In this document: positions 53,113 through 61,305 of the stretch, in pieces | How positions within the stretch are numbered: position 1 is the first letter of the stretch | How the letters are laid out: every line of letters starts with the position of its first letter | Assembly: GCF_002434505.1 (NCBI RefSeq) | Contig: NZ_DJKE01000008.1 | Location: forward strand, 175,300-239,299 | Source: Brevundimonas sp. UBA6550 | GTDB taxonomy: Bacteria > Pseudomonadota > Alphaproteobacteria > Caulobacterales > Caulobacteraceae | Direction of reading: 5' to 3' | DNA: 64,000 nt | Program-made: the position numbers and the translations under genes | The notes under the pieces: model-generated | Told to the model about the DNA's origin: nothing | The model's input: the letters and a program-made list of their open reading frames with translations, nothing else | Databases searched by the model: none

Positions 53113-54468
53113 TCAGGCGGTCGTCTGGCGAACGGCCAGCGGAAGGTGGATAGAGACATCGGCGCCTCCGCGCGGTCCCTCGCCGATGGAAACCGTTCCG
53201 CCATGCAGCTGGGCGATCTCCTTGACCAGCGCCAGCCCCAGTCCCGAACCCGTGCTGCGCGGCTTGAGACGATGGAAGGGCTCGAATACCTTACGCCGGG
53301 CTTCAGGGCGGATGCCTTGGCCCTCATCGGCGACGCTCATCGTTCCGCCCTTCACCGTGACCGTGATCGGACCGTCGCCATGCTGCAGGGCGTTCATGAT
53401 GAGGTTGGACAGGGCGCGGCCGAGTGCTGGCCCATCCCCCGCAACGACGCTCGATCCGATCAACTCCAGCCCGATCTCCCGGTTGGCCGAAATCGCCAGG
53501 GGGGCCAGATCGGCGGCGCATTGGCGCGCGAGCTGTCCGAGGTCGACGGCGGTCCGCTGGCCGACGCCTTGGTTGATCCGCTGCAGATCCAGGAGTTGCT
53601 CGCATAGTAGCGCCAGCCGCGTGACGTCCTGGGTCAGGGCGGTTCGATCCATACCGGCGGAGAGGGACTCGATGCGGGTCTGTAGGATGGCCACTGGCGT
53701 GCGCAACTCATGCGCGGCGTCGGTCATGAACCGCGCCTGCGACGCATAGCCTTCCTCAAGCCGGTCGAGCGCACTGTTCACAGCCGCGATCAGCGGCGCG
53801 ATCTCGCGCGGAAGGCGCCCCTCGGACAGACGGACGCCCGGCGATCGCACGTCGATGCGGCTCGCCTCATCGAGGACGACCTCGAGCGGCGCCAGGGTCC
53901 GGCGCACGGCCAGCACGATCAGGGGAGCGGCGCCCAGGGCCATGAGGATGGTCAGCGGCAGGCCATAGACCGCAAAGACCACGAGGGAACCCCTGAGGCT
54001 CTGCCAGACGGTCAGCTTTTGGCCGACGCCGATGATCAGGGCGGCCGGGCGGCCATCGACCTCCGTCTTGAGCATCCGCGCCGAGGGAAACCGGCGATCG
54101 GGGTCGGTCCAGTATGAGATGCGGTGGGCGAACTCCAGTTCGCCGATCCGAGCCTCAAGCGCGGGATATTCCGCGGGAAGGACGCCGTGCCGCAACTCCC
54201 GACCGTCCGCGTCCCGGAGCACGAACCAGAAGTCCCTGGTCGCCTTCATCGCCGCCACAGCCCGTGTTTCCCGCAGGGCGAGGCGACCGTTCGCATCGAC
54301 GTGGATCGCCTTCTCGATGGCGACGATCTGTTCGGCGGACGCCTCGTCCACGACGATCCCGGAGATCGCCAGACCCGTCAGCACGACGGCCGTCATCAGG
54401 GCGGCCAGGACCACATGGATCAACACCACCCGACGGATCAGACGCCAGCCCAGCGAAGAGGATTTCAA
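53113..54468 (-). CDS. Membrane sensor histidine kinase, orphaned by loss of its regulator
   Basis: 451 residues from a TTG at 54468 that overlaps the stop of the regulator remnant (TTGA), the usual RR-HK coupling. TM1 about 15-38 ('VVLIHVVLAALMTAVVLTGLAI'), periplasmic sensor about 40-160, TM2 about 165-195, HAMP, then H box 'TDAAHELRTPVAILQTR' (phospho-His), N box 'LSNLIMNALQHGDG', 'VADEGQGI', and G box 'GSGLGLALVKEIAQLHGG'. All kinase motifs look intact. Its own response regulator upstream is reduced to a tail, so it either acts on another regulator or is idle. Confidence 0.88.
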   Translation of the reverse strand: MKSSSLGWRLIRRVVLIHVVLAALMTAVVLTGLAISGIVVDEASAEQIVAIEKAIHVDANGRLALRETRAVAAMKATRDFWFVLRDADGRELRHGVLPAEYPALEARIGELEFAHRISYWTDPDRRFPSARMLKTEVDGRPAALIIGVGQKLTVWQSLRGSLVVFAVYGLPLTILMALGAAPLIVLAVRRTLAPLEVVLDEASRIDVRSPGVRLSEGRLPREIAPLIAAVNSALDRLEEGYASQARFMTDAAHELRTPVAILQTRIESLSAGMDRTALTQDVTRLALLCEQLLDLQRINQGVGQRTAVDLGQLARQCAADLAPLAISANREIGLELIGSSVVAGDGPALGRALSNLIMNALQHGDGPITVTVKGGTMSVADEGQGIRPEARRKVFEPFHRLKPRSTGSGLGLALVKEIAQLHGGTVSIGEGPRGGADVSIHLPLAVRQTTA

Positions 54469-54600
54469 TGCGGGGTTTCCTTCACAAGATGGCCCACGCC
54501 CGCCCGACGGCCTCGAGCTTCTGTCTGAGCCGGGAGATATGGGCGTCCAGGATGTTCGAAGCGATTTGATCGTCATAGCCGTAGACCGCCGTCTTCGACG
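54465..54600 (-). pseudogene. C-terminal tail of an OmpR-family response regulator
   Basis: The minus-strand frame reads 'TAVYGYDDQIASNILDAHISRLRQKLEAVG', exactly the recognition-helix region of an OmpR-type regulator, then goes out of frame. The family ending resumes in another frame as 'GVGHLVKETPH' and stops at 54465-54467, overlapping the kinase start. So there is an internal deletion of the usual 'VxxxTIRG' segment with a frame change (near 54500), and everything N-terminal of the helix is absent. At its upstream edge the homology ends at about 54600, where the MacB fragment begins on the other strand. Confidence 0.75.
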
Positions 54601-54604
54601 GCGG

Positions 54605-55618
54605 CGCGCATTAGCACCCATTCCGCCCGACGGCGATCTGGAGGCCGGCAGGATCCGCACCCTGGTGCCCGCCGACGCCGACGCTCTGGCGGATCAGCCC
54701 TATGTCGACAGCGTGACCCCGACGGTCTCGACCAACGTGACCGTCAAGCGCGCGGCCGTCGCCGTGGACGCCGCCGTGACCGGCGTCGGCGCCGACTTCT
54801 TCCGTGCGCGAGGTCTGGAACTGGCCAAGGGCCAGGCCTTCGACGCCCAGGACGTCCAGAGCTACAGCCAGAATGTCGTGATCGACGCCAACACCGCGCG
54901 CGACCTCTTCCCCGATGGTGTCGATCCCCTGGGACAGGTCATCCTGCTGGGCGCCATGCCGGCCCGCGTGGTCGGGGTGACCGAGCCGGAGAACTCGCTG
55001 GGGCCGGCCAGCGACACCCTGACCATATACGCCCCCTACACCACCGTCATGGGCCGGATGCTAGGGCGGCCGAATGTGGACGGCATCACCGTGCGGATCA
55101 GCGACGACGTTGATCCCGGGAATGTCGAGAGCGCCATCTCACGCCTGATCGAGCGACGGCACGGAGCGAAGGACTTCTTCCTCACCAACTCCGCCACCAT
55201 CCGCGAGACGATCGAACAGACGACGCGGACGCTGACCCTGCTGATCTCGTCGGTGGCCGTCATCTCCCTCGTCGTCGGCGGCATTGGGGTGATGAACATC
55301 ATGCTCGTCTCTGTCACCGAACGAACCAAGGAGATCGGCGTGCGGGTCGCCGTCGGCGCACGACGCAGCGACATCCTCTCCCAGTTCCTGATCGAGGCGG
55401 TTCTGGTCTGCCTGGTCGGCGGCTTCATCGGCGTGATGCTGGCGCTCGGCATCGGCTTCCTGTTCGGCCTCGTCAGCCCGGACTTCAAAATGATCTTTTC
55501 TCCCGGATCCATCATCATGGCCTTCACCTTCTCGACCCTGATCGGCGTGGTCTTCGGGTTCATGCCGGCCCGCAACGCGGCGAAACTCGATCCCATCGAA
55601 GCCCTCGCGAGGGACTGA
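54605..55618 (+). pseudogene. MacB-type ABC permease lacking its ATPase domain and first helix
   Basis: The frame contains the second half of MacB: periplasmic core ('GRIRTLVPADADALADQPYVDSVTPTVSTNV', 'VVIDANTARDLFPDG', 'VVGVTEPENSL') and the FtsX permease with three helices ('LLISSVAVISLVVGGIGVMNIMLVSVTERTKEIGVRVAVGA', 'GFIGVMLALGIGFLFG', 'FTFSTLIGVVFGFMPARNAAKLDPIEAL'). About 300 N-terminal residues (ATPase with Walker motifs and TM1) are missing. No start codon with a Shine-Dalgarno is evident near the junction. The efflux outer-membrane gene follows after 4 bp, as in a normal macAB-tolC operon. Confidence 0.75.
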
Positions 55619-55622
55619 GGTC

Positions 55623-57017
55623 ATGACGCAGTCCTCGATCTTGTCCCTGACAGCCGTCGCCCTGACCCTGTCGGCCTGCGGAGCCTCGCGCTCGGTCTAT
55701 GAAACCCCGACGCCCGTCGGTCCCGTCCAATCCAGCTGGAGCCAGCCGAGCCTTCCCGTCACGCCCGCCGACCTGTCCGGCCCTTGGTGGTCGCGCTTTG
55801 ACGATCCGGCGCTGGACGCCCTGGTCGCGGACGTGCTGGAGCGCAATCAGAACCTGGCTGCGGCGGGCTGGCGTCTTCGACAGGCCAGGGCGCAGGCCGA
55901 TCTGGCCGCCAGCCGTCGGACGCCGATCCTGTCAGGCGGCGCCAACGCCTCGGCCAGTCGTCCTTTCGACAGCGGACCGACCATTCGGGCTCACGATGCG
56001 AGTCTGGGCGTCGCCTATGAGGTCGATCTGTGGGGACGGCTCGCGGCCCAGACCGATGCGGCCGGCTGGGCGGCGTCGGCGACCGAGGAAGACCTGGCGG
56101 CGACACGGCTGTCCCTGATCGGTTCGACCGTCGATCTCTATTTCCAACTGGCCTACCTCAACGAGCGCCTGGCCCTCGCGGGCGCCAATCTCGCCGCCGC
56201 CGAACGCCGCCAGGGGCTGGTCGACGTTCGCTATCGGGCGGGCGAGGAATCCGGCCTGGCGGTCCAGGAAGCCCGCGAAAGTCTGCTCGCCCAGCAGACC
56301 GTCATGTCGCAGTTGACCCAGCAGCGGGTGGAGGCGCGCAACGCATTGGGCCTGTTGCTGGGCTCCGGTCACGGCGCGGCCCTGGACGACGAACCCGTTC
56401 GCGTGTCGGATCGCATCGCGCCCGTGCCGGACGCCGGGCTGCCGGCGGAGTTGCTCGCCCGTCGTCCCGATCTGCGGGCCGCCGAGGCCCGGCTTCGATC
56501 CCTGCTGGCGGAAGCCGATGCCACCCGCGCCAGCTTCTATCCGACCCTCTCCCTGACGGGCTCGGCAGGAGGATCGAGCGAGAGCCTGAGCGACCTGCTG
56601 TCCAACCCGGCTGGGACGATCGCCGGCGCCCTGACCCTGCCGTTCCTTGATGCCGCCGGCCAGCGGCTGACGAACACTTCCGCACGCGCCGGTTACGAAG
56701 CCGCGCGCCTCGAATTCCAGCAGACGCTGGTTACGGCGCTGTCGGAAGTTGAGGAAACCCTTTCCAGCAGCCGGGAACTGGCGGTGCAGGGCGCGCTTCG
56801 AGAAAAGGCGCTGGACGTCGCGCGTCGGGCCGAGGCGATCAACGAGGCGCGCTATCGCGCCGGAGAGATCGCACTAAGAGACGTCCTTGAAAGTCAGGAT
56901 CGTCGCCGCGCCGCCGAGGTGGCGCTGATCGACAATCGCTTGGCGCGATTGGCGGAGGTCGTCGATCTGCAGTCGGCGCTGGGTGGAGAGGCCAGAGGGG
57001 TGGGAACTTTGGATTGA
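55623..57017 (+). CDS. NodT-family outer-membrane efflux lipoprotein
   Basis: 464 residues. Lipobox 'LTLSACG' (Cys about 19), then the outer-membrane-factor repeats: 'WWSRFDDPALDALVADVLERNQNL', 'AYEVDLWGRLAAQTDAA', 'RYRAGEESGLAVQEARESLLAQ', 'ELLARRPDLRAAEARLRSLLAEAD', 'YPTLSLTGSAG', 'RYRAGEIALRDVLESQ'. It forms the trimeric TolC-like exit duct of a tripartite pump. It looks intact, but its inner-membrane partner upstream is truncated and no periplasmic adaptor gene is present, so its expression and partner are doubtful. 57018-57298 downstream shows no gene I can support. Confidence 0.9.
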   Translation: MTQSSILSLTAVALTLSACGASRSVYETPTPVGPVQSSWSQPSLPVTPADLSGPWWSRFDDPALDALVADVLERNQNLAAAGWRLRQARAQADLAASRRTPILSGGANASASRPFDSGPTIRAHDASLGVAYEVDLWGRLAAQTDAAGWAASATEEDLAATRLSLIGSTVDLYFQLAYLNERLALAGANLAAAERRQGLVDVRYRAGEESGLAVQEARESLLAQQTVMSQLTQQRVEARNALGLLLGSGHGAALDDEPVRVSDRIAPVPDAGLPAELLARRPDLRAAEARLRSLLAEADATRASFYPTLSLTGSAGGSSESLSDLLSNPAGTIAGALTLPFLDAAGQRLTNTSARAGYEAARLEFQQTLVTALSEVEETLSSSRELAVQGALREKALDVARRAEAINEARYRAGEIALRDVLESQDRRRAAEVALIDNRLARLAEVVDLQSALGGEARGVGTLD

Positions 57018-57298
57018 AGATGTCCTCCAACTGAACTCGAACTGAAGCCCTGCGACCGAGGTCATACATCTGCTTCGTCGCGCTTTGGAACCTGCGTTAC
57101 ATCCGTAGGCATGCGGGCGTCGCTGCCCGCCCACGCAAAATGCTGACGTATCGCGTAGCCTCCCGCCCGCCGGGCCGCTGGCTTACCAAGCGATACCGAA
57201 CCCGCTAGCGCGATCCTCCGTTGTTCTCGCCGTTCTGAAACGGAAAAACGGCGCCTCTGGCTACACTCTCTATTGTCTCGGCAAGATCAAAGAGACGA

Positions 57299-57374
<76 letters not shown>

Positions 57375-57532
57375 ACACCGATCGTCATGTCTTCGGCGGC
57401 GATTGCCCTTGCCGAAGGGCGCTCCTACTACCCAGCGGTTCGGGGGTTGGCAAGCGCTTTCGCAAACTTTCTTTCGCGGGCTATGGTCCCTGCGGAATCA
57501 GTCGCGGGGCGGCTGTGTGGGGAGTGAGCATC

Positions 57533-58945
57533 ATGGCCTTCTGGAACCGGCGTCGATCCATCGACGCCATGCTGACGCCTCACGACGGGCCGCGACTGAA
57601 GCCGACGCTGAGCTGGCCGCACCTGCTGGCCCTGGGCGTGGGGGCCATCGTCGGCACCGGCATCCTGACGCTGATCGGGGTGGGGGCGGGGCTGGCGGGG
57701 CCGGCGGTGCTGATCAGCTTCGGCCTGGCGGGTCTGGTCTGCGCCTGCGCGGCCCTGGCCTATGCCGAGCTGTCGACCATGATGCCGACGGCGGGCAGCG
57801 CCTACACCTATTCCTATGCCGTGCTGGGCGAGATGATCGCCTGGGTCGTGGGGTGGAGCCTGATCCTGGAATATTCGCTGGTCGTCTCGGCCGTGGCGGT
57901 GGGTTGGTCCGGTTACGCCGTCGGCTTCCTGAGCGGGCTGGGGATCGACCTGCCCACGGCCCTGACCGCCGGGCCGCACGCGGGCGGGATCGTCAACCTG
58001 CCGGCCGTGGCCATCATCGGGGTGGTGACGGGCCTGCTGCTGTTGGGCACCAAGGAGAGCGCGACGCTGAACGCGGTGCTGGTGCTGATCAAGATCGCGG
58101 CCCTGGTGGTGTTCGTGGCCATCGCCCTGCCGGCGTTCAAGCCCGAGCATTTCACGCCCTTCATGCCCAACGGCTTCGGCGCGCCCTTCGTCCAGACGGG
58201 CGTGATGGCGGCGGCGGCGATCATCTTTTTCGCCTTCTATGGGTTCGACGCCATTTCGACGGCGGCCGAGGAGACCAAGCGGCCCGAGCGCGACCTGGCC
58301 ATCGGCATCGTGGGATCCATGCTGGTGTGCACGGCGCTTTATCTGGTGGTGGCGGCCGCCGCCATCGGCGCGCGGCCCGTCGCGACCTTCGCCAGCAGTC
58401 CCGAGCCGCTGGCGCTGATCCTGCGCCAGATGGGGCAGGGGACGGCGGCCCAGTGGATCGCGGCGGCGGCGGTCGTGGCCCTGCCGACCGTGCTGCTGGC
58501 CTTCCTGTTCGGGCAGAGCCGCATCTTCCTGGGCATGGCGCGCGACGGCCTGCTGCCGCGTCGCCTGGCCAAGGTGTCCAGCCGGGGCGTGCCGGCGGTG
58601 GTGACGGTCTTCACCGCCATCGTGGTGGCCATCCTGGCGGGCCTGTTGCCCCTGGACGAGCTGGCGTCGCTGGCCAACGCCGGCACGCTGGCGGCCTTCT
58701 GCTCGGTCGGGGTGTGCCTGATCGTGCTGCGCATCCGCGAGCCGGGCCGCAAACGGGTGTTCAAGGCGCCGCTGTGGCCGCTGGTGGGGGCCATCAGCGT
58801 GATCGGCTGCATCGTCTTCTTCCTGAGCCTGAAGTCGGTGACGCAGATCGGCTTCGTGGTCTGGAACGTGATCGGGGTGGCGATCTATCTGCTGTGGTCG
58901 TCGCGGAACTCGCGCCTGGCCAAGGGCGAGGAGACGGCGGCCTGA
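57533..58945 (+). CDS. APC-family amino-acid permease
   Basis: 470 residues, 12 helices. 'LGVGAIVGTGILTLIGVGAG' (helix 1 substrate motif G-x-G-x-G), 'ALAYAELSTMMPTAGSAYTYSYAVLGEMIAWVVGWSLILEY' (helices 2-3), 'FFAFYGFDAISTAAEETKRPERDLAIGI' (helix 6 and loop). This is the cationic amino acid transporter (YfnA/CAT-like) subgroup. Imports amino acids. Start 57533 follows GGGGAG. Its TGA overlaps the ATG of the Hpt gene by one base, so the two are co-translated. Confidence 0.93.
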   Translation: MAFWNRRRSIDAMLTPHDGPRLKPTLSWPHLLALGVGAIVGTGILTLIGVGAGLAGPAVLISFGLAGLVCACAALAYAELSTMMPTAGSAYTYSYAVLGEMIAWVVGWSLILEYSLVVSAVAVGWSGYAVGFLSGLGIDLPTALTAGPHAGGIVNLPAVAIIGVVTGLLLLGTKESATLNAVLVLIKIAALVVFVAIALPAFKPEHFTPFMPNGFGAPFVQTGVMAAAAIIFFAFYGFDAISTAAEETKRPERDLAIGIVGSMLVCTALYLVVAAAAIGARPVATFASSPEPLALILRQMGQGTAAQWIAAAAVVALPTVLLAFLFGQSRIFLGMARDGLLPRRLAKVSSRGVPAVVTVFTAIVVAILAGLLPLDELASLANAGTLAAFCSVGVCLIVLRIREPGRKRVFKAPLWPLVGAISVIGCIVFFLSLKSVTQIGFVVWNVIGVAIYLLWSSRNSRLAKGEETAA

Positions 58946-59298
58946 TGGCGTTGCGCGATCTGTCGGGCGCGGTCGATTTCGCCGTGCTGGAAGGCATGAC
59001 GGGCGGCGACGACGCCATCAACGAGGAGGTGTTGGGCCTGTTCGTCAACCAGTCCGGCCTGTGGTCCGTGATGCTGGACCCCAAGGCCGAGGGCTGGCGC
59101 GACGGGGTCCACACGATCCGGGGCGCGGCGGCGGGAATCGGCGCGCGCGATCTGGCGGCGACCTGCGCCGAGGCGGAAGGCGTGGATCAGACGCTGGCCG
59201 CGCCGGCGCTGGAGCGGGTGCGCGATGCGCTGGAGGCGGCGCTGGCCGATGTGGCGGCCTATCGCCACGAACTGATGCTGCGCGGCCTGAAGGGCTGA
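58945..59298 (+). CDS. Hpt-domain phosphotransfer protein
   Basis: 117 residues, all-helical. 'INEEVLGLFVNQSGLWSVML' and 'GWRDGVHTIRGAAAGIGARDLA' give the Hpt phosphorylatable His in the H-T-I-R-G context (HxxKG-like). It would shuttle phosphoryl groups between a hybrid kinase and a response regulator; no such partner is adjacent. Start codon overlaps the permease stop (TGATG). Confidence 0.82.
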   Translation: MALRDLSGAVDFAVLEGMTGGDDAINEEVLGLFVNQSGLWSVMLDPKAEGWRDGVHTIRGAAAGIGARDLAATCAEAEGVDQTLAAPALERVRDALEAALADVAAYRHELMLRGLKG

Positions 59299-59310
59299 GG
59301 CTGCCGGGCG

Positions 59311-59360
59311 GAAGTTGGACTCGGAAAAAACAGTCCAAGTGTCCAAGTGAGTCCAACTTC
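59311..59360. repeat. 12-bp perfect inverted repeat with internal TTGGAC/GTCCAA copies
   Basis: GAAGTTGGACTC (59311-59322) and GAGTCCAACTTC (59349-59360) are exact inverse complements 26 bp apart. The spacer holds two more GTCCAA hexamers in direct orientation plus an A-run (GGAAAAAA). The fold lies 12 bp after the Hpt stop and faces the toxin gene end at 59518, so it may terminate transcription from either side or bind a protein. The rest of 59361-59517 shows no supported gene. Confidence 0.55.
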
Positions 59361-59517
59361 GGCAAACGAGGCGCGCAGCGATGTCAAAGACCGGACGGCC
59401 ATTATAGGGCGCCTGGACAGGGTGTTGGGTCGATTGACGCTGCTGGCGCCTAAGAGGCTGAAATCACACGACGACGATACTGAGAATACGATGGCTGAGG
59501 CCTTCGAGGACATCGCG

Positions 59518-59790
59518 CTAAGCTGCATTCTCCGCGGCATGGCGAACGTCCAGAATGAAGACGCGCGGTCCGACGATCTTGTAGCGAAGCAGATAGGGCG
59601 GGATGTGCGTCAGTTGCCGCCGGCCGCCGGGGATGGGCGCGCCTCGTTCAGGATGTTCAGCCAGGCTCGCGCCGGCTGACATGAGACGTAGCGCCATGCG
59701 CTGACTGGCCAGCGGACTGAACTGAGCGATGTAGGTTCGGATGGCTTCGACGTTCCGAATGGCTTTCGCCGTCCAGATGACCTCAGCCAT
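59518..59790 (-). CDS. ParE/RelE-superfamily toxin
   Basis: 90 residues. 'IWTAKAIRNVEAIRTYIAQFSPLASQRMALRL' (two N-terminal helices), 'LAEHPERGAPIPGGRRQLTHIPPYLLRYKIVGPRVFILDVRHAAENA' with the conserved Arg and 'YLLRYKI' and 'VRHA' strands of ParE. Such toxins inhibit gyrase or cleave mRNA. The ATG at 59790 lies inside the end of the antitoxin gene (8-bp overlap), the standard antitoxin-first layout. A TTG one codon earlier is also possible. Confidence 0.88.
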   Translation of the reverse strand: MAEVIWTAKAIRNVEAIRTYIAQFSPLASQRMALRLMSAGASLAEHPERGAPIPGGRRQLTHIPPYLLRYKIVGPRVFILDVRHAAENAA

Positions 59791-59971
59791 CAATGTTCCA
59801 TTTGGTCGGAGGCGGACCTTCGTCAGCCGTTCCCCAGGTCTTCAGCCATTCGACCACGTCTTCGTGCGGGACGACCCTGCCGGCCGTGATGTCGGCCTCA
59901 GCCTCCGCAAGCGAACGCGCATCCGCTTCTTCGTCGTGGTCGTTGAAGATGGAGGGTTCCGGTCGAGCCAT
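59783..59971 (-). CDS. Antitoxin of the ParE/RelE toxin
   Basis: 62 residues from the ATG at 59971 (67 from 59986). Acidic: 'EADARSLAEAEADITAGRVVPHEDVVEWLKTWG', the 'AxAD.xAGRxVPHxxVxxWL' pattern of short antitoxins found before ParE toxins in alphaproteobacteria. It should bind and neutralise the toxin encoded next and may autoregulate. It lies 24 bp (or 9 bp from the longer start) after the chorismate mutase stop. Confidence 0.82.
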   Translation of the reverse strand: MARPEPSIFNDHDEEADARSLAEAEADITAGRVVPHEDVVEWLKTWGTADEGPPPTKWNIDG

Positions 59972-59995
59972 GACCGAACCTACCATTTTGCCGAC

Positions 59996-60328
59996 CTAGC
60001 TGCGAGTCCGGTCGTAGGTGGCGAACTCGTGGGCGATGCAGCGGTCGATGAGCAGGCGCCAGACGGGTTCGGCGATATCGGGCGACAGATTGTGAGCTTC
60101 CGCTGAGACCAGCACCTTGGCCACCACGTCGTCGATGCGGGCCTGGTCGAAGACGGCGTCGCGGTCGGGCTTGATGCGGGCGGCGGCGTCCATGTAGCGC
60201 TGGCGCTCGGCCAGCAGGGCGACCAGGGCGCGGTCCAGGGCGTCGACGCCCTGACGGACGTCGGCCATCGACTGGCATTCGGCGGGATCGACGCGCGGAT
60301 CGACGGCGACAAGGGCAGGCTTGGACAT
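59996..60328 (-). CDS. Chorismate mutase (AroQ type)
   Basis: 110 residues. One AroQ helical domain: 'VRQGVDALDRALVALLAERQRYMDAAARIKPDRDAVFDQARIDDVVAKV', with the catalytic Arg and Lys positions of the family ('R..I', 'K'). Converts chorismate to prephenate for Phe/Tyr, or could act as an isochorismate-pyruvate lyase-like enzyme as in PchB; the first is more likely. It precedes the antitoxin and toxin genes on the same strand and could provide their promoter. Confidence 0.85.
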   Translation of the reverse strand: MSKPALVAVDPRVDPAECQSMADVRQGVDALDRALVALLAERQRYMDAAARIKPDRDAVFDQARIDDVVAKVLVSAEAHNLSPDIAEPVWRLLIDRCIAHEFATYDRTRS

Positions 60329-60368
60329 GGCCGTGGGTTAGCGGGTCAGACCGTTCAAGCCAAGACGT

Positions 60369-61196
60369 TCAACCGACGAAGGCGCGTTCCAGGACGTAGT
60401 CGGCCGGTTCGGCGTTGGAGCCTTCCTTCAGCCCGTAGGTCTCCAGCAGTTCGCCGGCTTCCTTGATCATGGCCATGGAGCCGCACAGCATGGCGCGGTC
60501 GCGGGCGGGATCGAACCCCTCGGGCAGGCCCAGGTCGCGGAAGAAGTCGCCGGACTTGATGCGGTCGGTGATCCGTCCCGGCGTTTCGAAGGCCTCGCGG
60601 GTCACGGTGGGGTAATAGGTCAGCTGGGCCTTGGCCTCGTCGCCGATCAGGGGATCGTCGTGGATCTCGCGGGTGAAGAAGTCGCGGTAGGCCAGGTCGG
60701 CGACGCTGCGGACCGTGTGGATCACATAGACATGGCCGAAGCGGGCGTAGGTGTCGGGATCGCGCGCGACGCTGAGCCAGGGCGCCAGGCCCGTGCCCGT
60801 GCCGATCAGGAACAGGCGCTCGCCGCCGGTCAGGGCGTCCAGGACCAGGGTGCCGGTCGGCTTCTTGCCCATAAGCACCGTGTCGCCGGGCTGGATCTTC
60901 TGCAGGCGCGAGGTCAGGGGGCCGTCGGCGACCTTGATGGAGAAGAACTCCAGCTCCTCGGCCCAGCAGGGGCTGGCGATGGAATAGGCGCGCAGGACCG
61001 GCTTTGCGCCGTCTTCGCCCGGCAGGCCGATCATCACGAACTCGCCCGAGCGGAAGCGGAAATCCTCGGGCCGTTTGACGCCGAAGCTGAACAGGCTGTC
61101 GGTCCAGTGGCGGACCCACAGAACCTCCAGTTCATTGAACGGGCTGGCCTTGCCAGGAACCTTGGCGGGGGCGGGGGATACGGCGGCGTCTGTCAT
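60369..61196 (-). CDS. fpr: Ferredoxin-NADP reductase
   Basis: 275 residues. FAD domain with 'VLRAYSIASPCWAEELEFFSIKV' (RxYS), 'DTVLMGKKPTGTLVLD', then the NADP domain 'LFLIGTGTGLAPWLSVARD' and 'AMLCGSMAMIKEAGELL' with the C-terminal 'YVLERAFVG'. Equilibrates electrons between NADPH and ferredoxin/flavodoxin, linked to oxidative-stress defence. Divergent from the S9 peptidase; the 109-bp gap has the imperfect palindrome CTCTCTAAGCTGAGAG just before the gene. Confidence 0.94.
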   Translation of the reverse strand: MTDAAVSPAPAKVPGKASPFNELEVLWVRHWTDSLFSFGVKRPEDFRFRSGEFVMIGLPGEDGAKPVLRAYSIASPCWAEELEFFSIKVADGPLTSRLQKIQPGDTVLMGKKPTGTLVLDALTGGERLFLIGTGTGLAPWLSVARDPDTYARFGHVYVIHTVRSVADLAYRDFFTREIHDDPLIGDEAKAQLTYYPTVTREAFETPGRITDRIKSGDFFRDLGLPEGFDPARDRAMLCGSMAMIKEAGELLETYGLKEGSNAEPADYVLERAFVG

Positions 61197-61305
61197 CGTG
61201 CGGTCTCTCTAAGCTGAGAGCCGGTCGCAGGAAAGAAAAAGCGTTTCGCCCGGCGACGACATTTCCTCGTGACGGCTTGCAGAAGCGCGGTTAGCGTCCC
61301 CGGCC

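Noticed and set aside
54032..54604. The upstream part of the open frame containing the MacB fragment as its N-terminus
   Set aside because: This stretch is antisense to the sensor kinase and the regulator tail and shows no ABC ATPase motif; the openness is fortuitous.
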